Source: CAZCDS01 sp964497585 (GTDB taxonomy: Bacteria > Desulfobacterota > Desulfomonilia > Desulfomonilales > Desulfomonilaceae). From it: 64,000 nt of DNA. The stretch spans positions 1 to 64,000 of the forward strand of contig CAZCDS010000020.1 in assembly GCA_964497585.1 (NCBI GenBank), given 5' to 3'. The translations under genes were made by a program, and so were the position numbers. Under the pieces are notes generated by a model, which did not search any database, was not told the DNA's origin, and worked only from the letters and a program-made list of their open reading frames with translations. The first letter of the stretch is position 1, and every line of letters starts with the position of its first letter. Shown here piece after piece: positions 43,991 through 53,620 of this stretch.

Positions 43991-44986
43991 TCAGACAACG
44001 AGAGCGGCTCCCGCTTTGAGTTCACTGTGTTTCATCATCTTGAGGACGCGGTTGGCTTCGGAGAGGGGAAAGGTCTCTACCACTGTCCTGATGGGGATTT
44101 CTGCCGCGGCCTGCAGGAGTTCTTCCGCGTCGCGGCGTGTGGTGTTGGCAACGCTTCTCACGGTTCGTTCACCGTAGATCAGGCTGTAATCGATCTCGGG
44201 AATGGGGCTCATGGTTATACCGGCAAGGGCGATGGTTCCGCCTTTGTCGAGTGTCTTGAGCGCGTCAAGTACGAGCGGTCCCGCGGGCGCGAAGATGATG
44301 GAGCTGTCCATGGGTTGGGGAGGCTCATCTTGAGCGGTGCCCACCCAGGCCGCGCCGAGTTCTTCAGCGAGTTCTCGATGGGCTTTGCTCCTCGTGAAGA
44401 CGTGTACCCGGTATCCTCGCTTCACCGCCACCTGGATCACCACGTGAGCGGAATTGCCGAAGCCGTAAAGGCCCAGGTTGCCGTCAGGCTTGGGGTCGCT
44501 CAGCCGGAGGGCGCGGTAACCGATCACCCCCCCGCAGAGGAGAGGCGTCGCTTCGCGGTCAGAAAAGACGTCGGGAATCGGAAAGGCCGAATCCTCGGGT
44601 ACCACCATGTATTGTGCGTACCCGCCGTCAGCGTCGTAGCCCGTGAATTTCGCATCCGGACAGAGGTTCTCGCTTCCCTCCGTGCAGTATTTGCAGGAAC
44701 CGCAACTCGAATGGAACCAGGTTACTCCGACCCGGTCCGCCAGTTGAAAGCGTTGTGCGTGTGGTCCCTGCTTCTCAACACGGGCGACCACCTGATGTCC
44801 CGGCACAATGGGCAATCGGGGAAGCTCCAGATCTCCTTCCACGGTGTGCAGGTCCGTATGACACGCACCGCACGCGAGGACTCTGAGGAGGACCTCGCCA
44901 ACTCCCGGCTCCGGCACGGGAATCTCTTTCATGCTCAAGGGTGATTCTTCAATGGGCCGCGGGCTCTCCAGGACCATTGCTTTCAT
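43991..44986 (-). CDS. Zinc-dependent alcohol dehydrogenase
   Basis: The 331-residue medium-chain dehydrogenase has the catalytic-zinc site CGACHTDLHTVEGD with GHQVV. The structural zinc loop is CGSCKYCTEGSENLC, and the Rossmann motif LYGFGNSAHVVIQVA departs from the usual GxGxxG. TRSKAHRELAEELGAAWVG follows. It belongs to the AdhP/zinc-binding alcohol dehydrogenase family; the substrate could be a primary alcohol or aldehyde. AAGGAG six bases ahead of the ATG supports the start. It is encoded upstream of metV on the same strand with an 87-base gap, so transcription into the cluster is possible. Confidence 0.9.
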   Translation of the reverse strand: MKAMVLESPRPIEESPLSMKEIPVPEPGVGEVLLRVLACGACHTDLHTVEGDLELPRLPIVPGHQVVARVEKQGPHAQRFQLADRVGVTWFHSSCGSCKYCTEGSENLCPDAKFTGYDADGGYAQYMVVPEDSAFPIPDVFSDREATPLLCGGVIGYRALRLSDPKPDGNLGLYGFGNSAHVVIQVAVKRGYRVHVFTRSKAHRELAEELGAAWVGTAQDEPPQPMDSSIIFAPAGPLVLDALKTLDKGGTIALAGITMSPIPEIDYSLIYGERTVRSVANTTRRDAEELLQAAAEIPIRTVVETFPLSEANRVLKMMKHSELKAGAALVV

Positions 44987-45153
44987 GTGCCGCTCCTTAG
45001 TGCGTTTGTACGGACCAAAGGGCTGGTACCGACTTCCATGCGTCTAAAGCCACAATCCCGCATGCCGCGGCACATGAAAATCTTCGCGGTCATTGACAGC
45101 TAACGAGCCCACCAGACTAAGGCTCTCGCAAAGTTCCCAAGCTACGCAACTAA

Positions 45154-47097
45154 CTATTTGATCACTTCGGCCGAAAGCGTCGTCTTGTCCGAGAAATCGA
45201 CTTCAACCGTAAGCCTTGAGTTGGGATCCGAGAGCAGACCGTTGTCCGCCGCATACAGGTAGATGGTTTTTCGACCGGATATGGGTATGCTCAAGGCCTG
45301 GCCCTTGAGGTTCACCAATTTATAGATCTTCGGATAGAGCGCTACGCCGAGAAACATCACCGGGGCCTTTGGCTGACTCGACCAGCGGATGGCGCCGTCC
45401 GGGCCCTTGATGACGATTCTCGAGACCTGCTTATCGTCCACCTTGAGCTTCAATCGGAAGGTTCCGTCGAGATAGCCGTCCTTGCCCGGCCTCGTGGAAG
45501 TGTTCACCAGATCTGGAATGAAGCCAAGGAACTCGCATGTCATGAGACCTCTAGCCCTGGGAGGTCCTGTCGGTCTGGTTCCCGGCACGACCGTCTGAGT
45601 CGTTGCCACGGGACGGCGAACGAATTGCTGGAACGCGGATCCGTCATCAAGGTGAACGATCATTCTGAATCGTTGGGTCGAAATCCCCAGGCCTCCCGGA
45701 TCGGCAGCGTAGAGGTAGAACTGCTCACGCGATCCCACGGCAATTCTCACAGTCCCATCGCTCCTGTTTAACAGGATCTTCGGCGCGCCCTGATAGGCCA
45801 CCCCGAGACCCCAGCCTCCTTCGGTCACTGCTGACGTCGTCCACTTCCTGCCCGGATCGGTCAAGCTTTGAATCTCAATACCGGTGATGGTCCTGGCGGG
45901 GGAGATCTCGATATCAAGGCCGAATACTGCATCAGCCTTGGAATCAGGCTTCATTTCGGGATACTTTCCCACCGCATCGGTCGATACGTACCCGAGCCAT
46001 GAGCCGAGAAAACTCACCCGGGCCTGGGCTTCAGGCTTCGTCGGCTTGGGCTGTTCCGGTTTCTTGGTCGGCCGTCGGGCCCGGCACCAGGAAACGCTGC
46101 CATCGCTGAAGCTGGCGGTAATGCGATAGTTGGTTAATCCTTTCTTGATACTCCCGTTGTCGGCAACGTAGAGGTTAAGATCGACTCTGCCTCTGACCCT
46201 GATCTTGATCCCGCCATTGCGGTAATTCAGCAGGCGTGAGGGAGCCCTGACGAACGCAACGCCGATTGCGTTGTTTCCGCTGCCCGGTATCGTATCCCAT
46301 ACCGCGTGTTCTCCACCCTCATTCCTGATCTGTATCCCGGTGATCTCCTTGTCCTTGGCTTCGACGGTGAGGACGAAGAGCCCGTCAGCCCTGTCATCAC
46401 TTTTGATGGTCTTGCTTGCGCCGACCGCATCGTACCTGGAGATCCCCTTGAGGATGGCGGACATGCGTACCGGGTGAGATCCCTCGCGCGGCTTCGGAGG
46501 TTCAGCTCGGGCGGAGGGTTCCGGCTGGGCCTTCACGGGTATGACAGCGGACGTGCCGTCTCGAAGCGTCACCCGGATCTCGTATTGTCGCTTCGGATCG
46601 GAAAACTTGCCGTCGTCGGAGACAAAGAGAAGGAGTTCCGAATCCTTTTTGGGATTGATTCGCAGCGTTCCCCCCGCGGGATTGATAATCACGGACGGAC
46701 GCTTGGCCGATGCCACCCCAAGGAAGCTCGTCTCCGAGGACTTTGGGTCCGTACTCCAAACCCCTGGCGCGCCCTTGACCGCACGTATCCGGATTCGCCC
46801 CACCTCCCGGCTAAGCAATTTCGGATTGAGCGTCAGCGAGAAGACGATATCGAGCTTTCCGTCCGGATACGCGGACTTGGAGCCAACTCGATCCGACTTC
46901 TTCATGCCGACCAGGTAGGCCGTGCCCTTTGGCGCGCCCTGGGCATAGCCCGACTCTGCGAGACAAACAACAAGCCCCACCAGCAACGTTGTCCTCAAGT
47001 AGCGAGTTAGGTCCTGTGCGAGCAGAGGAGCCTCCCCTCCGGTGGCAGCATGAGATACGAAAATCTCATCTATAAATGGGACTCTAGTAGACAACAC
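45154..47097 (-). CDS. Exported protein of four tandem about 135-residue beta domains
   Basis: After a short leader and a signal-like segment (TTLLVGLVVCLAESGYAQG) the protein is four diverged copies of one domain. Each opens near VG/LG with a D-V-G-like turn, continues with a D-F-x-L-x-L strand (DIVFSLTL, GLFVLTVE, AVFGLDIE, GTFRLKLK), then an I-x-I-x-x strand, a W-(S/D/T)-T or W-S-S turn and G-V-A. It ends (L/F)Y(V/A)(A/S)D-N-G followed by a D-G-(S/T) strand. The linkers are Pro/Lys/Glu-rich. I know no name for the domain. The true start may be the TTG at 46998 ahead of the hydrophobic segment; the frame opens at 47097. It is probably periplasmic or surface-exposed. Confidence 0.75.
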   Translation of the reverse strand: MLSTRVPFIDEIFVSHAATGGEAPLLAQDLTRYLRTTLLVGLVVCLAESGYAQGAPKGTAYLVGMKKSDRVGSKSAYPDGKLDIVFSLTLNPKLLSREVGRIRIRAVKGAPGVWSTDPKSSETSFLGVASAKRPSVIINPAGGTLRINPKKDSELLLFVSDDGKFSDPKRQYEIRVTLRDGTSAVIPVKAQPEPSARAEPPKPREGSHPVRMSAILKGISRYDAVGASKTIKSDDRADGLFVLTVEAKDKEITGIQIRNEGGEHAVWDTIPGSGNNAIGVAFVRAPSRLLNYRNGGIKIRVRGRVDLNLYVADNGSIKKGLTNYRITASFSDGSVSWCRARRPTKKPEQPKPTKPEAQARVSFLGSWLGYVSTDAVGKYPEMKPDSKADAVFGLDIEISPARTITGIEIQSLTDPGRKWTTSAVTEGGWGLGVAYQGAPKILLNRSDGTVRIAVGSREQFYLYAADPGGLGISTQRFRMIVHLDDGSAFQQFVRRPVATTQTVVPGTRPTGPPRARGLMTCEFLGFIPDLVNTSTRPGKDGYLDGTFRLKLKVDDKQVSRIVIKGPDGAIRWSSQPKAPVMFLGVALYPKIYKLVNLKGQALSIPISGRKTIYLYAADNGLLSDPNSRLTVEVDFSDKTTLSAEVIK

Positions 47098-47764
47098 TCC
47101 GAAATGTCAACAAAAATTTGGCTCACTCTCGTCCTAATAGGTAGATAGGCAGCTCCTGGACCGGTTCTCTGTGAGCTCGATCTTCGTGATCCCTGGCACG
47201 GAGCCCGCTGTCTCAGCGCTTTTGGCCGGTTGCCGGGGGATGCCAGTGGCTTGGTGTCGAGGAGAGGCGTGTACCGGGAGATTTCGGCTTTTCCGGCGGG
47301 ACCCGCGAGGCTCTGACCGGTGGCGCCCGCCTGCGCGGCCTCTTCGCAAGGCGAGGAAACACAGCAGAGCATGGAGATCCCGAACTCAATATCATGATCA
47401 ATGAGCTCATCGACTGGTTCAACTAAACACATAGGCAGCGCTGCCAAGGTACGAAGTGTAGAAACATTACCGAAGACGACCCGCGGATTGCCCCCACGAG
47501 GTGCCCTCGGATTGTAGACGGCGTTTTGTCCAAGGTCCGATCGCTGCTTGTGGACAACGGTTACGTCTGGCCGACCAGCTTATAGACTGATTGGGAGCTT
47601 GTGCTGCGCGGGATGGTAATGAGGTGTAGGGACACGTATTACGGCTCGTGACCGAATTGTTGTCAGTAGGATGGGCAAGGAGAATCGCTCCACCCTGAGC
47701 GAGCTCTTTCCACCCCATGTCGCGGTCTTTTCACCACTTCAATGGACGTGAGGGCAAACGTGGC
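47098..47764. other. Stretch without a recognisable gene
   Basis: About 670 bases between the repeat-domain gene and the DsbD-like gene. Short frames occur on both strands without ribosome sites or family-like sequence. TTGACA on the minus strand (47105-47110) could belong to the promoter of the repeat-domain gene. Confidence 0.45.
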
Positions 47765-49276
47765 TCAGCGCGCGCCGCTATCTTTTGATCCAGCGGTCCC
47801 GGTCTTCCCCGAGGTTGCGGGATTCAGTTGCCGTGCCCGTGCCATCCTGGCCAGGAACTTGGCCGGAGTCATCCATCCGATAATCCGCAAATCCCGAAAT
47901 TCGCGGCCATCGCTGTCAAGAAAGACGATCGTGGGGACCCCCTTCACTCCATAGTCCTGTAAGAGTTCTTTGTTTCTTCCTTCGACACCGAGAGTAAGAT
48001 CCACTTTCACCGTGACAAAATGCTTCTGTGCTTCCTGAACAACCTCGGGGTTCCGAAAAGTCAGTTCATCCAGCCTATGGCAGGGCGCGCACCAATCCGC
48101 AGTGAATTGAAGGATCACCGGCTTGCTGCCCCAGCGAGCCTCTGCGAGAGCCTGATCCGTAAAGGGTTGCCAAGTGACTGCCGGATTCAGCGTCATCCAC
48201 CATCCCACGAGGTAGGCTGCCGCAAGAATGCCCAGAAGACCCACGGCAGCGCGAATCCATTGAAAGGCCTTAAATTCTCCACGCGTTCGGTCGAGCCAAC
48301 CGAGGTGAATTCCGGCGGCGAGTGCAATCGCGGCCATGAGGAAGACGCCGACCGGTCTGGGAAAGAGCGGACTCACGTAGAACGCCGCCGTCCCGACCAA
48401 CACCCAGCCCAGGAGTCTCTTGACCCACACCATCCACTCGCCGGAGCGAGGAAGCCTGTCCAGGTTGGCTGTGAACATGCCCAGGATCGCGAGTGGCAGT
48501 CCGAGCCCCAAACTCAACGTCAAAAAAACGAGAAAACCGAGCCACGGCGATCCCCTGCTTGCCACCCACGTAAGAAGCCCCAGCACGAAGGGCCCGAGAC
48601 AGGGAGCGGCCACCACCCCCAGCGTTAGCCCCATGAAAAGACTTCCGAAGTAGCCGGCTCGGGGCCTGGAAGCCGCAGCAACGACAGCCTGAGGAAGCTT
48701 GATTTCCCAAAATCCGAAAAGGCTCGCGGCAAGGAAGAGGAGTACCCCCGCAACCAGGAGCAGCACCAGAGGATTCTGTAACGCTGAGCCAAGGAGGTTT
48801 CCCGTAAGCGCCGCGGCCACGCCGAGAGTCGAATTCATCAGCGCCATGCCGAGAAGATACAGCAAACCATGGAACGCTACCCGCAAACGGCCTTGGCCGG
48901 TCTGCAAGCCGAAATAGGATACGGTAATCGGAATGAGCGGATAAACGCAGGGTGTGAGGTTCAAAGCCAGGCCCGCCCCGAAAACCCCGAGTACCGTCCA
49001 AAGAATGCCCAAACCGTAGAGTGGCCCCATTGCCGACCGCCTATCCCCGATGTCCGCCGCGTTCGTAGGCTCGCTTTCCACGGGGACGTCCACGGAATCC
49101 CATTCAGGGAGCTTCCGCGAGTGTAGGTTTACCCTGGCAAATCCGAACTGTACTGCCCCCTGGGCGCGAATCGATCCGGATTCAGCAGAGCCCTGAGCAA
49201 CAGGATACCACAAAACAATTCCTGTCAGCCTCGAGCAGGGACTCCAGTCCGTCGGTGCGGGGTGCCGCGACAGCAA
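47765..49276 (-). CDS. dsbD: DsbD-like thiol:disulfide interchange protein (CcdA-type membrane core plus thioredoxin)
   Basis: From about residue 85 the protein has the eight-helix DsbD core, with the two membrane Cys in LNLTPCVYPLIPITVSYFG and VVAAPCLGPFVLGLL. The C-terminal thioredoxin-like domain (about 370-490) carries FTADWCAPCHRLDE (active-site CAPC) and VKGVPTIVFLDSDGRE. It carries reducing power from cytoplasmic thioredoxin to the periplasm. The frame opens at 49276, but the first 80 residues (FGFARVNLHSRKLPEWDSVDV) look like the tail of a periplasmic N-terminal domain whose beginning is missing or lies in another frame upstream; the first clean start would be the ATG at 49027. Confidence 0.85.
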   Translation of the reverse strand: MLSRHPAPTDWSPCSRLTGIVLWYPVAQGSAESGSIRAQGAVQFGFARVNLHSRKLPEWDSVDVPVESEPTNAADIGDRRSAMGPLYGLGILWTVLGVFGAGLALNLTPCVYPLIPITVSYFGLQTGQGRLRVAFHGLLYLLGMALMNSTLGVAAALTGNLLGSALQNPLVLLLVAGVLLFLAASLFGFWEIKLPQAVVAAASRPRAGYFGSLFMGLTLGVVAAPCLGPFVLGLLTWVASRGSPWLGFLVFLTLSLGLGLPLAILGMFTANLDRLPRSGEWMVWVKRLLGWVLVGTAAFYVSPLFPRPVGVFLMAAIALAAGIHLGWLDRTRGEFKAFQWIRAAVGLLGILAAAYLVGWWMTLNPAVTWQPFTDQALAEARWGSKPVILQFTADWCAPCHRLDELTFRNPEVVQEAQKHFVTVKVDLTLGVEGRNKELLQDYGVKGVPTIVFLDSDGREFRDLRIIGWMTPAKFLARMARARQLNPATSGKTGTAGSKDSGAR

Positions 49277-50054
49277 TCATGCGGATTTGCCAAAAAACGG
49301 TTAATCGGACTCCTGAAACAGGGGCTGGGGTGTCCCCGAGAAGATCAACAGATTGTTCCGGAACCGAGAGTTCGAGTTCGATCTGGACCGGGCAGCCTTT
49401 TGTTCTGTTCGACTCGCTGTCCGGATGACCGTATGGCGGCAGGAGGAAATGCGGGTTCAGGACCTTCAGTACCTCGATTCGCGCAAAGTCATCGAAGGGA
49501 GGGAGCATGGGCTGCCCTCGAAGCTCCTCTGATCTTGGTCCTCTGGAGAGATTTCCGGTTAAATGGGTAGCAGTTGGGGATCGCAGAAGCAGGTGTCAAC
49601 AAAATATCAGGATAACGAGATTCGAGCTTACATTCATAATTGATTATCCTGATGCGGTTACCAATTTGCTTCTGCAGACCCCCGTCGTGTGGGATGAGGG
49701 CGGGATCGACTGACTCTTACAGTCCCTCAGTATATTGCCAGCCCTGTCTTGGTAATAAGCACGTATCGTGCCAACGCGTGCGACACACGGAGAAGTTCAA
49801 GAAAACGGGTGATAATTCAAGGTGTTGCGGCCACCAGGCGGGCAGGAATGATCCGCGACTGCGACGCAATACACTCGGCTAGTGGGTCTCAACGACCCGC
49901 GGGATTTCCGTTGTAGGATAAAAGATAATATTATCCGCTGGTAACAAAGATGGGGCGCATAGACCCACAGGATATTTGATGAGTCAAAACCAATCCTTCA
50001 GTCAGGCTGTTAGCCGAGTGGGCCGAACAGACCTTCATGCCGTTGTGCGAACGT
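49277..50054. other. Stretch with possible DsbD N-terminal remnant and a repeat element
   Basis: On the minus strand a frame is open from 49508 to 49182, overlapping the DsbD-like frame, and could be the displaced N-terminal domain (CPVQIELELSVPEQSVDLL), pointing to a frameshift near 49200. From 49560 to 49880 I see nothing. The palindromic element at 49882-49969 follows. Confidence 0.35.
49882..49969. repeat. Palindromic intergenic element, copy 2
   Basis: Bounded by GTGGGTCT and AGACCCAC (inverted), it contains the hairpin GGGTC-TCAAC-GACCC (49884-49898) followed by GCGG and ATTT, then the 12-base perfect palindrome GATAATATTATC (49924-49935). The left part matches the reverse complement of the element at 4914-4975 almost base for base around the second hairpin. 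Confidence 0.6.
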
Positions 50055-52739
50055 TCAGTCGAAGAATCCCAGAGTCTTCATCTGCCGTTTGAGTGAGTCG
50101 CGCGTGAGACCGAGCATGGTCGCCGCATCGGCTCGTTTGCCGCCGCAACGATCCAGGGCCTCCTGGATCATAGACCTGCGCAGATCTTTCAGCGCGTGGT
50201 TCAGCGACTCCTCCGGGGGAAAGGGCACGGACCAAACCTGGTCTCCTGCAGCGGAATCGAACGACTCCGGGAGGTCCAGGCGGAGGGTCGCACCTTCGGA
50301 AAGAATCAGAGAGCGTTCGAGAACGTTTCGAAGTTCCCTGACATTTCCTGGCCAGTGGTAGTTGCAGAGCTTGTCCATGGTAGCCCTGGTGAGTTGCGGG
50401 ATTTGTGCCATCTGCAATTCCGCGGCGAGCTGACCTATGATCTCGCCTACAAGGACAGGGATGTCCTCCGGCCGATCCCTCAATGGGGGCACTATAAGGG
50501 AAAAGACGTTCAATCGGTGGAAGAGGTCCTCCCGGAAGCGTCGTTCGGAGACCTCCTTCGCCAGATTCCGGTTGGTTGCTGCGATGAGCCGTGCGTTCAC
50601 GGTGATGCTCCGTTCGCCGCCGACCCGGTTAAAACTCCTGGTGTCGAGAAACGCCAGGAGCTTGGCCTGCAGACGCAAGGAAAGCTCGCCGATTTCGTTG
50701 AGGAGCAGGGTGCCACCCTCAGCCAATTCCAGCAGTCCTTTCTTTCGTCTGCCTGCTCCTGTGAATGCACCGGCCTCATGGCCAAAGAGTTCCGATTCGG
50801 CCAGTTCTCGAGCTAGTGCGGCACAGTTTATGGAGAAAAAGGGCCCGCCCGCCCGCCGAGAATTGTCATGAATATACTTGGCGAGGTAGTCCTTCCCCGC
50901 GCCGCTCTCACCGGTGAGCAGAATGATGCTGTCACCCTTGGCCGCTCGCCGAGCTGCAAGCAGGGTCCTGAGCATGGTCTCGGAGACATATTTCGTGTCA
51001 GAAGGCTGAGGGAGCGGCATTATCTGTTTTCGATCGGTTATGTTGTGAGCGATCCCGCAAATCCCCGCGACCTCGCCAACGGCGTTTCGCATGGGTACCC
51101 TGGTCGTGAGCAGTGTCATCGGTACACCGTGGAGGTTCACTGTGTGCTCCTCTTCGATGCGCTCCCCTCTGGCGACACGGAAATCGAGTTCGAGCAGGTA
51201 CTCGCCTGCTTCTTCTCCGAAAATGTCAGCGTCCGTCTTTCCCAGGACGTTTTCTGCGGGCATGTCCAGGAGACTAGCCATGGCGGGATTGACCAGCGTG
51301 TACCGTCCGTCGGTGCTCTTGATGAAAATGCAGTCATTGGCCGAGTCAACGAGCGTTCTGAAGCGCTCCTCGCTTTCCCTGAGCGCTTCGATGGCCCGTT
51401 TGCGCTCGGTGACGTCGACACAGTACTCGATGACCTGGGTCACCTCGCCGTTCTCGTCGAGAATCGGATATGAGTGCACCTCCACATTTTTCGGACGCCC
51501 TTCGCCGTCGTAGTGAACGTGCTCGACAGTCACCGGTTGTTTTGTGTTCTTGAGTGCTTGCAAAGGACAGGGTTCGTCAGCAGTATCGCAAGGACGGTCA
51601 AGGCCGTGTGCAATTGTGTGGCAGGCGATCCTGCCTTCGGACGCCGGCATTCCCGTGGCCGAGTTGGCCATGACAACAGAATAATCGTTCACGTTTACGA
51701 CGTAGAAGGGGTGCGTCAGCGACTCAAGGACGGTTTGCATGAATTGGTGTTGTGCCTCAAGTCTCCGCTCGGCCTCTCTGCGCTCTGCAACCTCTTTCCT
51801 CAGTTCCTCGTTTGCCGCGGCCAGTTCCGCGGTTCTTTCTCGGACGCGTCTTTCAAGATCATCATGCGCTCGCTGCAAGGCTTGCTCCGCGCGTTTGAGG
51901 TCGGTGACGTCCTTTAGGCTGACCAGGGCATGCTTGTATGCGGAGGTTTCTTCGGGCATTGACACGCTGAGCATGTAATTCATGAGATCGCCCTCGAGAT
52001 TGCGCCCGACCGTCTCGGCCTCGAAGTGTGTCTCACCTTCAGCAAGGGTGACGAGAACTTCTCGAAAGGTCTCAAGCTCTTGTGTTCCGAGAACGTGCTC
52101 GAGGCCGCCAAGGAGTTTCTCTTTGCTTTGCGCTCTGTACAATTTGACCGTTGCCTCATTGACGTCCAGGACCCTTATCATTTTGACGGCTTGATCAAGG
52201 AACTCCGGGTGTTCTTCCACATAGGCCCGAAAGTCGGCTATTCCTTTGGACTCGAGCTCTGAGATGGCCGCCTTCAATTCCGCGAAGTCTTCCTCCCAAA
52301 TGGAGACCGGAACCGTTTCGAAGATTGTCCGGAACCGGTGTTCGCTCTCCCTCAGGCGTCTTTCCATGTCGGACTTGTACAATGCCATCTCAAGGGTGGC
52401 CTGAAGTTCCCGCATTTCGAAGGGCTTGATCAGATAGCCAAAGGGGCTAGTGACCTTGGCGCGCTGGAGCAGATCGTCGTCCGAATGGGAGGTCAAGTAA
52501 ATGACCGGGATGTTGAGCTTGTCGCGAATGCTTTTCGCGGCTTCAATACCGTCGATGTTGCCTTCGAGCATGATGTCCATGAGTACGAGATCAGGTCGCC
52601 TCTCCTCGGCCGCGATAATCGCCTCCTCGCCGCTGGCGACCGTGCCAGCCACTTCGTATCCGAATTGATGGAGACGCTTTTTCAGGTCCCTGGCGACAAT
52701 GAATTCGTCCTCGACGATCAGGATTTTCGGAATGGTCAT
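50055..52739 (-). CDS. REC-PAS-PAS-PAS-sigma54 AAA-Fis response regulator
   Basis: The 894-residue regulator has a receiver domain (residues 1-120: KILIVEDEF, phospho-acceptor LVLMDIMLEG, then VIYLTSHSDDD and FGYLIKPFE). A coiled PAS series follows (about 140-590; VRERTAELAAANEELRKEV is the linker coil, ITDRKQ the last PAS end). The AAA+ domain has LLTGESGAGKDYLAKYIH, GAFTGA and LLLNEIGELSL, and a Fis-like helix-turn-helix ends it (RADAATMLGLTRDSLKRQM). GAFTGA means it works with sigma-54. The ATG at 52739 overlaps the stop of the decayed kinase as ATGA, so the two were translated together. With its kinase broken, it may be driven by another kinase or through its own PAS domains. Confidence 0.93.
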   Translation of the reverse strand: MTIPKILIVEDEFIVARDLKKRLHQFGYEVAGTVASGEEAIIAAEERRPDLVLMDIMLEGNIDGIEAAKSIRDKLNIPVIYLTSHSDDDLLQRAKVTSPFGYLIKPFEMRELQATLEMALYKSDMERRLRESEHRFRTIFETVPVSIWEEDFAELKAAISELESKGIADFRAYVEEHPEFLDQAVKMIRVLDVNEATVKLYRAQSKEKLLGGLEHVLGTQELETFREVLVTLAEGETHFEAETVGRNLEGDLMNYMLSVSMPEETSAYKHALVSLKDVTDLKRAEQALQRAHDDLERRVRERTAELAAANEELRKEVAERREAERRLEAQHQFMQTVLESLTHPFYVVNVNDYSVVMANSATGMPASEGRIACHTIAHGLDRPCDTADEPCPLQALKNTKQPVTVEHVHYDGEGRPKNVEVHSYPILDENGEVTQVIEYCVDVTERKRAIEALRESEERFRTLVDSANDCIFIKSTDGRYTLVNPAMASLLDMPAENVLGKTDADIFGEEAGEYLLELDFRVARGERIEEEHTVNLHGVPMTLLTTRVPMRNAVGEVAGICGIAHNITDRKQIMPLPQPSDTKYVSETMLRTLLAARRAAKGDSIILLTGESGAGKDYLAKYIHDNSRRAGGPFFSINCAALARELAESELFGHEAGAFTGAGRRKKGLLELAEGGTLLLNEIGELSLRLQAKLLAFLDTRSFNRVGGERSITVNARLIAATNRNLAKEVSERRFREDLFHRLNVFSLIVPPLRDRPEDIPVLVGEIIGQLAAELQMAQIPQLTRATMDKLCNYHWPGNVRELRNVLERSLILSEGATLRLDLPESFDSAAGDQVWSVPFPPEESLNHALKDLRRSMIQEALDRCGGKRADAATMLGLTRDSLKRQMKTLGFFD

Positions 52740-53620
52740 TTCATCTGGGCCTTTCGTGGACACTTGACTTCTGTGAATCTGATCCGGAATTCCGTTCCGT
52801 CACTCCCGTCGACCGCCACGCGTCCCTCGAGTTTTTCGACGAGTTCCGCCCCGAGGGACTGCGGGCTACGGAAATCAATTTCTTTTGCCAGTCCGACGCC
52901 GTCGTCCTTCCCGATGAGTTCCAATCAGTCGTCTTCGAGGGATCGGAGTGAGACGGCAACTTGACCTTGCCCTCCGCCGTTGAAAGCGTACTTGAGGGAA
53001 TTGGAGACGAGTTCGCTCACGATAAAACCCAATGGAATTGCAGTCTCTATGCCGACAGAGATGGCCTCTACCTCGGTTCGGACCGCTACTCGGCCCGAAA
53101 GCGATCGGTACGGGCTTGACAGGTAATCCACGAGACGGTCCAAATAGTCCCCCAGATCTTATCTCAGGCAGGTTCTTCGACTGGTAGAGTTTCTCGGAGA
53201 CCAGAGCCATCGACCGTATCCGGTTGCCGGCTTCCTTGAACATGGCGAGCTGGGCCGCGTTTCTTCCCGCAGGGTGAGCCGGTCGGCAAAGAAGCGTTGG
53301 TCCGATTCATCCGTAAACTCGGCCGGAGAACGACCAATGATCTCGGGCCCGGAGTGTCCCATCACTTCCGCGAATCTCCGCTTGACGTACGAGTGATTCT
53401 CCTCCTCATCCAGTACCCCGAGCCCCTCGTGCATGGTTTCGACAAGAGATCGGAAGTTCTGTTCGCTTTTCTGGAGAGCCTCCTCCATACGCTTGCGGCC
53501 CGTGACGTCGCGCATGACGATGAGCGTTCCTGGCGTGGCGGTGAGAAAGTATGCAACCGCGACAAGCGCTATTCGTGCCAGTATGGTCGTCGATGATTTC
53601 ATGGATCGAGGCCTGGTCAT
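52736..53620 (-). pseudogene. Degraded PAS/HisKA_2-type sensor histidine kinase
   Basis: Pieces of one kinase lie in order but in different frames. First is a PAS domain (EEALQKSEQNFRSLVETMHE, then EIIGRSPAEFTDESDQRFFA). Next, in another frame, comes a dimerisation end (MALVSEKLYQSKNLPEI), then DRLVDYLSSPYRSLSGRV and the N-box IPLGFIVSELVSNSLKYAF. After an in-frame TGA at 52925-52927, where related kinases have a Trp or other residue, the G-box follows (IGKDDGVGLAKEIDF, SLGAELVEKLEG and GTEFRIRF). At least two frameshifts, one nonsense codon and a lost stretch with the phospho-acceptor His make it inactive. Its stop overlaps the response regulator start. Confidence 0.8.

Noticed and set aside
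47070..47718. Short minus-strand frames upstream of the repeat-domain gene
   Set aside because: No start signals, high Arg/Pro/Ser content typical of shadow frames, and no domain resemblance.
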